Shown here: positions 13,276-17,827 of the stretch, in pieces | Numbering within the stretch: the first letter of the stretch is position 1 | Layout: each line of letters opens with the position of its first letter | Assembly (NCBI GenBank): GCA_964458015.1 | Contig: CAYWGR010000115.1 | Location: 1-17,827 of the forward strand | DNA from: CAYWGR01 sp964458015 | GTDB lineage: Bacteria; Planctomycetota; Planctomycetia; Pirellulales; Thermoguttaceae | Direction of reading: 5' to 3' | DNA length: 17,827 nucleotides | Notes under the pieces: generated by a model | Seen by the model: the letters and a program-made list of their open reading frames with translations, nothing else | Told to the model about the DNA's origin: nothing | Databases searched by the model: none | Translations under genes and position numbers: made by a program

Positions 13276-14535
13276 ATGACTTCTCTGGTGCCCGCTCATG
13301 GAGGCTTGTTGGAACCTGTTTGTTGGACCGTGCCGGCTGATGCGGTCGCGGATTTTTTGGTTCACGCGAAAACGCTGCTTCAGGTGCCTGTTTCGGATGC
13401 TGATCTATCGACCGTTTATCGGTTGGGCGACGGCGGGCTGAGTCCGTTGGATGGCCCGATGCATTCCGAGGCCTATCACCGTGTACTTGATAATGCAGTC
13501 ATTCAATACGACGGCAAGACATATTCGTGGACGATTCCGTTGGCGCTGCCTGTTACGGAAGAGACGGCCAAGCGGATTCACGCGGGGCAACAAGTGGCGT
13601 TGGTGAACGGTGCGGGCGAGGTTGTGGCCGTGCTCGATGTTACCGACGTTTATCCCTGGGATAAATTGAAGTACCTGGAATGCGTTTATTTGACGAAGCG
13701 GACGGATCATCCCGGCGGCGACATGGTGTTGAAGGGCGACGCCGACAAGACGCATTTGCTGGGCGGGCGGATTCGCGTTTTGCCGCAGCCGAAGGATCCG
13801 CGGTTTGGAAAGTATGTGTTATCGCCGCGCGAGGTTCGAGCGTTTTTGGCACAGAAGGGTTGGAATCGCGTCGTTGCGTTCCAAACGCGCAATCCGTTGC
13901 ACCGCGCGCACGAATATGCGTTGGTCTACGGTTTGGAAACGTTGTTGCGCGCGGGGCATAATGCCGGCGCTTGCTTGAACCCGCTGATCGGCGAAACGAA
14001 GGGCGACGATGTGGATGCCGACGTTCGGATGCACACCTACGAAGCATTGATTCAGAATCGTTCGCTGGGCGACGGCGACAGCGATCCGGATCTGTGGGGG
14101 CCGCGTCGCGAATCGGTGCCGGATCGCGTGATCCTGCTTGGCCTGGACATTAAAATGTTCTACGGCGGACCGAAGGAAGCGGTGATGCACGCAATTTATC
14201 GGCAAAACTTCGGTTTTACCGACATCATCATTGGTCGGAAGCACGCCGACGCGCCGTATCATGACGGTTCGCCGATCTGGGGTGATTTCGACGCGCAGGA
14301 GATTTTCAACCAAGTGGATGGCAGTTTGAAGATCAAGCCGCTGAAGGTCGGTTTCGCCGCCTACTACGAGTCGGCCGGCCGCGTGGACTTGATGGAGAAC
14401 CATGAGGGCGAAAAGCCTGTGTTCATCTCCGGCAAGGAAGTGCGCAAGTGCCTGCTCGAGGGGCGACCGGTCGATCCTCGGATCATGCGCGAATCGACGG
14501 CGGCGATTTTGACCACGGCGATGGCGAAGAAGTAG
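13276..14535 (+). CDS. sat: Sulfate adenylyltransferase (ATP sulfurylase)
   Basis: The product is 419 residues. I chose the ATG at 13276 with AAGGAA upstream; the longer frame from 13129 overlaps the previous gene and adds non-family sequence. The nucleotide-binding signature QTRNPLHRAHE (203-213) is the classic QxRNPxHxxHE of single-domain ATP sulfurylases. Other landmarks are LSPLDGPM, LNPLIGETKGDDVDADVRM, MFYGGPKEAVMHAIYRQNFG and SGKEVRKCLLEGRPVDPRIM. The motif usually reading GRDHAG is GRKHADA here (320-326). The enzyme joins sulfate and ATP to form adenosine 5'-phosphosulfate in the cytoplasm, the first step of sulfate use. No APS kinase or reductase is in the window. It follows a Rrf2 regulator and precedes a TauE/SafE permease. 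Confidence 0.92.
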   Translation: MTSLVPAHGGLLEPVCWTVPADAVADFLVHAKTLLQVPVSDADLSTVYRLGDGGLSPLDGPMHSEAYHRVLDNAVIQYDGKTYSWTIPLALPVTEETAKRIHAGQQVALVNGAGEVVAVLDVTDVYPWDKLKYLECVYLTKRTDHPGGDMVLKGDADKTHLLGGRIRVLPQPKDPRFGKYVLSPREVRAFLAQKGWNRVVAFQTRNPLHRAHEYALVYGLETLLRAGHNAGACLNPLIGETKGDDVDADVRMHTYEALIQNRSLGDGDSDPDLWGPRRESVPDRVILLGLDIKMFYGGPKEAVMHAIYRQNFGFTDIIIGRKHADAPYHDGSPIWGDFDAQEIFNQVDGSLKIKPLKVGFAAYYESAGRVDLMENHEGEKPVFISGKEVRKCLLEGRPVDPRIMRESTAAILTTAMAKK

Positions 14536-14598
14536 AAATTAAAAAAACTGCGGGAAACGCTTCCTTGGCTGAAGGAAAGAAGCAGGAGATAAAAAGGG

Positions 14599-14691
14599 AA
14601 CCGCAGATGAACGCAGATGGACGCGGATAAGGAATTGGAAGTAAAACTCCATGTGAAAAACATCTGCGTTTATTTGCGTTGATCTGCGGTT
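14599..14691. repeat. Inverted repeat of the ATCTGCG type between sat and the TauE gene
   Basis: The left arm at 14599-14628 starts AACCGCAGATGAACGCAGAT. The right arm at 14662-14691 ends GATCTGCGGTT. The arms match at 25 of 30 positions over a loop of 33 bases. Elements of this ATCTGCGTTCATCTGCGG kind are common dispersed repeats in large environmental genomes. It may cut or slow transcription between the two genes. Confidence 0.75.
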
Positions 14692-14751
14692 TTGAAATGC
14701 TTTCTCGATGTCCGCAGTGTTTTTTCGGCTGATAATTTGTAAAGGCGTTGG

Positions 14752-15486
14752 ATGACGTTTGTTTCGTATTTACTTGCTGCGTTGTCGGCATTGTTGGTTG
14801 GGCTATCGAAGACGGGGCTGCCGGGCGTTTCGATTCCTGCGATTCTGTTGATGACCGAGGCCTACCCGGACGACGCGAGGCTTTCGGTCGGGGCGATTTT
14901 GCCGATGCTTTTGGTTGGCGACGTGTTTACTGTCGCATGGTTTCGCCGCCATGCCGATTGGGGACGGCTTATACGGCTGTTGCCCTATGTTGTAACGGGC
15001 ATGATCCCGGGTTATTTCGTATTGATCTACCTGGAAGGCAACCAGCTTCGGCCGGTGATCGGCGTTTTGGTGTTGGGTATGCTCGCGCTGGAGATTTGTC
15101 GGCAGTGGTTCGACTGGGAGCATTTGCCGCATCGTTGGTGGTTCGGGGCATCGGCCGGATTCATGGCGGGTTTTGCCACGTTTGTGGCCAACGCGGCCAT
15201 GCCGGTGATGAGCATCTATTTGGTGAGCCAGGATTTCAACAAGCACCAGTTCATCGGCACGGCGGCGTGGTTCTTTTTGATTTTGAATGCCAGTAAAGTG
15301 CCGGCCTATTGCATGATGGGCATGCTAACGCCAGAGATGCTGCCGCTCTCGGCGGTGTTGGCGCCGGTCGTGATTCTCGGCGCGCTGTTGGGCGTTTATG
15401 TTTTGGCTCGGATCCCGCAGCGGTTCTTTGATATTCTTGCTTTGGCGTTGGCGGGCGTGGCGGCGGTGCGGCTGGTTGTGACCTGA
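14752..15486 (+). CDS. TauE/SafE-family membrane permease (putative sulfite or sulfonate exporter)
   Basis: The product is 244 residues and nearly all hydrophobic, with about seven to eight membrane helices. The N-terminus LLAALSALLVGLSKTGLPGV is the family signature, with the GLSKTGLPG turn. The second half repeats the fold (AGFMAGFATFVANAAMPVMS). Members move sulfite, sulfoacetate or other organosulfur anions across the inner membrane. It lies 216 bases after sat on the same strand, separated by an inverted repeat, so a sulfur-related cargo is plausible here. The start is the ATG at 14752; the upstream sequence AAAGGCGTTGG is a moderate ribosome site. The cargo cannot be read from the sequence. 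Confidence 0.85.
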   Translation: MTFVSYLLAALSALLVGLSKTGLPGVSIPAILLMTEAYPDDARLSVGAILPMLLVGDVFTVAWFRRHADWGRLIRLLPYVVTGMIPGYFVLIYLEGNQLRPVIGVLVLGMLALEICRQWFDWEHLPHRWWFGASAGFMAGFATFVANAAMPVMSIYLVSQDFNKHQFIGTAAWFFLILNASKVPAYCMMGMLTPEMLPLSAVLAPVVILGALLGVYVLARIPQRFFDILALALAGVAAVRLVVT

Positions 15487-15803
15487 GGAAAAGGGGGCAG
15501 GGCAGGGGAGTAGTTTCCGTTTGTGGAGATCTAGCCGGGCGCAGTAATTTCTTGTGGTCAAGTTGGATAAGCTGTGATGTTTAGCTGCCACCGGGATGGC
15601 GGCTTGACAACAGGGCCGACGTTCCGTCGGCCGCTAAACTGTTGTGCATTTTGCGGTCTGCGGACAATCTGCCATAATCTTTTACTGCACCTATCTAGCC
15701 GTGGCCACTTGTGGTAATTGCTTGGGGTGGTAGGATGGTTGGCGTATTGCCAAAGTGTGAGGGGCAGGCATTTGGTTTAACCAACATCCAAGGAGAATGC
15801 TTA
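15487..15803. other. Spacer with a nested hairpin repeat
   Basis: This 317-base spacer holds the nested palindrome at 15607-15645 and a G-rich stretch just after the TauE stop. No other gene or clear promoter is seen. Confidence 0.6.
15607..15645. repeat. Nested palindrome (GGCCGACG type)
   Basis: The inner stem GGCCGACG / CGTCGGCC (8 bases, TTC loop) lies inside an outer pair ACAACAG (15607-15613) / CTGTTGT (15639-15645). It may serve as terminator for the TauE gene or be a dispersed repeat; no T-run follows. Confidence 0.6.
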
Positions 15804-16391
15804 ATGCTTCCAAGCAAGTCTTGTGTTTTTACAGCAGCTAGTGCGGTTGTCTTTTCAGTTCTTCTTCAGTCTAGCTTGTTTGCCGCGGAGCCTGCTAATC
15901 CAGCTTCTCCGTCGATCGGTTCTTACTCCGCAAGTCAGGAACATGGCAATGTCAGAGTTACGCTGTTGTCCGTATCCCAGGTCATACAATTTGAGAAAGC
16001 AACTGATAAGCAAGCCAACGCTTCAGTCTTTAATGCCGTACCGATTGTGAGAATTGTTTATCTGGTGGAGAAACTGAATTCGGGAACGATGGAGGGTATT
16101 AGTACTGGACCGGTGGAACTGGCTGGCCCCAATGGTATGCCCGCGCTAACGGAGATGACGTTCCGACAAGGAGATACGTTGAAAAAAGGAGGAGGATCAA
16201 GCAGCATTCATGACTACAACCCGCTCGGCACCGATTATTTGCCTCCGGTTGCCGATCCAAAACGAGCCTTAGTTGGTGTGCATAGAGTACGTTGTGCGAC
16301 CATCAAGACCTCTCAATTACAAATTACGCTGCACGAAGGCTTTGATGGTCGGCGAGAGGTTTTCCGTTTTGAGAATGTACCAGTTCGATAA
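15804..16391 (+). CDS. Secreted protein of unknown function
   Basis: The product is 195 residues. The ATG at 15804 follows AAGGAGA at a good distance; the upstream GTG frame at 15711 would bury the signal peptide. Residues 1-28 are a signal peptide (AVVFSVLLQSSLFAA, cleavage after Ala28), so the protein is exported. The mature part looks mostly beta-stranded (NVRVTLLSVSQVIQF, VPIVRIVYLVEKLNS, LQITLHEGFDGRREVFRFEN). It carries a glycine/serine-rich turn (KKGGGSSSIHDYNPLGTDY). I do not recognise the family. It stands alone between two repeat-rich spacers. Codon use looks less GC-rich than the neighbouring genes, which may mean a different history. Confidence 0.7.
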   Translation: MLPSKSCVFTAASAVVFSVLLQSSLFAAEPANPASPSIGSYSASQEHGNVRVTLLSVSQVIQFEKATDKQANASVFNAVPIVRIVYLVEKLNSGTMEGISTGPVELAGPNGMPALTEMTFRQGDTLKKGGGSSSIHDYNPLGTDYLPPVADPKRALVGVHRVRCATIKTSQLQITLHEGFDGRREVFRFENVPVR

Positions 16392-16422
16392 TCACAATCT
16401 GTTCTATAAGATATTTCGTTTT

Positions 16423-16454
16423 GGCGGGCCATCGCTTTGCTTGACCCGCCCTAC
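16423..16454. repeat. Lone arm of the GTAGGGCGGGT inverted repeat
   Basis: GGCGGGCCATCGCTTTGCTT followed by GACCCGCCCTAC differs at one position from the right arm at 11606-11637. No left arm is seen nearby. Confidence 0.8.
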
Positions 16455-16479
16455 GGTCTGAGGTAGAAGGGCAGGGCGT

Positions 16480-16514
16480 TTGCGAAGCCGCAAGCGATTT
16501 GCGGAACGTATTGA
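16480..16514. repeat. Dispersed 35-base repeat, copy B
   Basis: This is a near-identical copy of 8304-8338 (33 of 35 positions), containing AGCCGCAAGCGATTTGC. Nearby, AAGCATC / GATGCTT (16556-16572) makes a small hairpin. Confidence 0.75.
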
Positions 16515-16592
16515 TCGTAGTAAATGTTGATGGGAGTCGGAATAAGAATATTATGAAGCATCGGAGATGCTTACATGCCGTGGGTGTTGGTT

Positions 16593-16640
16593 AAGCAACT
16601 CGGCGGGCAAGCCCGAGCGGCTTCACGACACGAGTTGCTT
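16593..16640. repeat. Stem-loop with embedded CGGCGGGCAAG repeat
   Basis: AAGCAACTCG (16593-16602) and CGAGTTGCTT (16631-16640) are perfect inverted repeats. Between them is a relative of the 11405-11496 repeat (CGGCGGGCAAGCCCG, then GCTTCAC). It lies 46 bases past the stop of the leftward thymidylate synthase gene and might also act as its terminator. Confidence 0.7.
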
Positions 16641-16685
16641 GTTTTGACCAACAAAGTACCATTGCACCTTTCCGTGGTTGCGGCT

Positions 16686-17534
16686 TTATCCAGGTGTTCG
16701 CCCCATGCGGCGAGCTTTTTCTAGGATTGCGGGGCGGGCGGCTTTCATGATGTCGGAAACGTCTTCGTAGCGAATGGTGCGTTTGTCGAAGGTGCGTTTT
16801 TCGATCGCGCCTAAGAACCTTGCTTTGAACTCGGGCAGGTTGGAGCCGTAGATGTGGAAACTGTCGGCCACGTGGCAGTAGCGTCCTAGGCCGATCGCCT
16901 TGCCGGACAGTTCGCCGACGCGGGCGGCGATTTTCGTTTGCAACCGGGTGAGGGCGAAGATGTTCATGAAGGCGGCCTTGTAGGCGTCGTTCGAGCGGAA
17001 ACGAACGTTCATGTTCAAGAGCGGCCTGCCCTCGTCGAAGGTGATCCGGCACCAAATGCTTTGCAGGCAGGCGGGATCGTAGCAGACGTTGTCTTCCCAG
17101 ACTTTCCAGGTGATGGCTTGCGCCCGGCGTGTGTAGGGGGCGTCGGCCAATTGGCGGCAGACGTGCTCGATCTGGTCGGTCGGCTGGAATGTCGGCACTT
17201 CGTACTTGAAGAGCCGCTGATGGTAGGTGTATTCCCAGCGGGTGTCGTTGGGATCGTTGGGGTTGCGAACGCAATGGTCTTTGATGCCTTCGCAAACCTC
17301 CATGACGTATTCCTCGAGTTCCTCGAACCCGCCGGGGAAGTCGCGGTGGATCAACGGTTCGGCCGCGGGGTCGTGGACCGTGATGATCATGGTGGCATCC
17401 TTGCTGGGCGGATCATCGGGCTTGTCGTATTGGGTTTTGATGTCGCAGCCCTGGTTGTAGAGCAATACCAGGGCGTTTTCCCACGCGCGGGCGACGCAGT
17501 CGCCTTCGGCCATGAGAACGGGGATTCCAGCCAT
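16686..17534 (-). CDS. Thymidylate synthase, archaeal-like ThyA type
   Basis: The product is 282 residues. The ATG at 17534 follows AAAGGA. The family core is recognisable: phosphate-binding Arg136-Arg137 (APYTRRAQA), catalytic Cys156 (YDPACLQS, matching PPCH), FRSNDAYKAAFMN with Arg180, Ser181, Asp183 and Asn191, and SFHIYGSN with His227 and Tyr229. Asn191 is spaced from the RS pair as the dUMP-specific asparagine of bacterial ThyA, arguing against a dCMP hydroxymethylase. The RSNDAY...NIFALTRLQ stretch resembles the methanogen-type synthase (TIGR03283-like) more than E. coli ThyA. It makes dTMP from dUMP with methylene-tetrahydrofolate. It stands alone, flanked by repeats. The family is likely; the exact subtype is less certain. 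Confidence 0.8.
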   Translation of the reverse strand: MAGIPVLMAEGDCVARAWENALVLLYNQGCDIKTQYDKPDDPPSKDATMIITVHDPAAEPLIHRDFPGGFEELEEYVMEVCEGIKDHCVRNPNDPNDTRWEYTYHQRLFKYEVPTFQPTDQIEHVCRQLADAPYTRRAQAITWKVWEDNVCYDPACLQSIWCRITFDEGRPLLNMNVRFRSNDAYKAAFMNIFALTRLQTKIAARVGELSGKAIGLGRYCHVADSFHIYGSNLPEFKARFLGAIEKRTFDKRTIRYEDVSDIMKAARPAILEKARRMGRTPG

Positions 17535-17604
17535 GCCAAATTCCTTTCAAGCAAAGATGTCGGGTTCGTGAGATCATTGTTGGCGTTTCGGGCTTTTTCC
17601 GCAA

Positions 17605-17700
17605 GAGGGCAGGGGGCGGAACAAGTGGTTAGTGGCTAGTGGCTAGTGGATAGTGAAGAAAGGTCAGGGGGCAGGGAAGAAGTGGATAGTGAAGAGGTGA
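17605..17700. repeat. Composite heptanucleotide repeat block 3, intergenic
   Basis: The order is a short GGCAGG part, AGTGG heptamers (AGTGGTTAGTGGCTAGTGG), AGTGAAGAAAGGTCAGGGGG, then AAGTGGATAGTGAAGAGG. This is the same order of parts as in the blocks inside FecR2. Unlike the genic copies it contains TAG stops within the heptamers. Confidence 0.8.
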
Positions 17701-17827
17701 GAGAATGGCAGTTTTTCGATCGCTGACGGCGGATGGCTGATGGCTGACCGCTGACCGCTGCCGGCCGCCCTTACCCCCGGCCTGGACTGCTAAAAACCTG
17801 GTGATTTTCGGGAAAAATTGATCTTGG
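17701..17827. repeat. GATGGCT/GACCGCT heptamers and right-end sequence without genes
   Basis: Heptamers GATGGCT (twice) and GACCGCT (twice) lie at about 17732-17759. A CCGGCCGCCCTTACCCCCGG stretch resembling the REP-like unit at 91-110 follows. No gene is seen to the end of the window. Confidence 0.6.

Noticed and set aside
13819..14403. Minus-strand frame of 194 codons opposite ATP sulfurylase
   Set aside because: The plus frame carries QTRNPLHRAHE and the rest of the sat family signature.
16686..17534. dCMP hydroxymethylase as the identity of the minus-strand gene
   Set aside because: Asn191 lies at the dUMP-specifying position relative to Arg180-Ser181, where hydroxymethylases carry Asp.

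Overview
The window looks like a scaffolded draft or metagenome-assembled genome of a planctomycete (Planctomycetota, probably class Planctomycetia). The evidence is two small ECF sigma factors of the Rhodopirellula/Verrucomicrobium type, each paired with a FecR-like membrane anti-sigma protein. There is also a DUF1559 pseudopilin-like protein with the H-X9-DG motif, two PEP-CTERM surface proteins, and many short dispersed repeats between the genes. Two runs of ten N (773-782 and 1604-1613) are assembly gaps.

Layout. Positions 1-1422 (minus strand) hold an ECF sigma gene followed by a FecR-like gene that runs off the left edge. After a repeat-rich divergent spacer, a second sigma/FecR pair reads rightward (2161-4825). 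The second FecR protein ends in an NPCBM-type carbohydrate-binding domain. Downstream on the same strand are a duplicated-domain PEP-CTERM protein (5054-6229), a DUF1559 protein (6344-7348) and a PEP-CTERM SGNH hydrolase (7397-8242). A strong hairpin (8428-8462) separates these from a leftward pair: a Gfo/Idh/MocA oxidoreductase and rhamnulokinase (8491-11088). About 650 bp of repeats follow. Next comes a rightward set that looks like sulfur metabolism: a Rrf2 regulator, a secreted glycerophosphodiester phosphodiesterase, ATP sulfurylase and a TauE/SafE permease (11742-15486). The right end holds a secreted protein of unknown function (15804-16391), a leftward thymidylate synthase of the archaeal-like type (16686-17534) and more repeats.

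How the parts fit (inference). The FecR2-NPCBM protein could sense a glycan outside the membrane and control its sigma factor. The surface proteins immediately downstream are natural candidate targets. The rhamnulokinase pair fits use of rhamnose-containing polysaccharide. The Rrf2-to-TauE set suggests a CymR-like controller of sulfate activation.

The most unusual observation is that both FecR-like genes carry a block of low-complexity DNA at the same homologous point, directly after the residues TARLE, in the middle of the FecR domain. The block is made mostly of seven-base tandem repeats and is read in frame. FecR2 has a second block in its N-terminal linker. The same composite repeat also occurs outside genes at the right end of the window. 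It therefore behaves like a spreading heptanucleotide repeat family tolerated, or used, as protein spacer.
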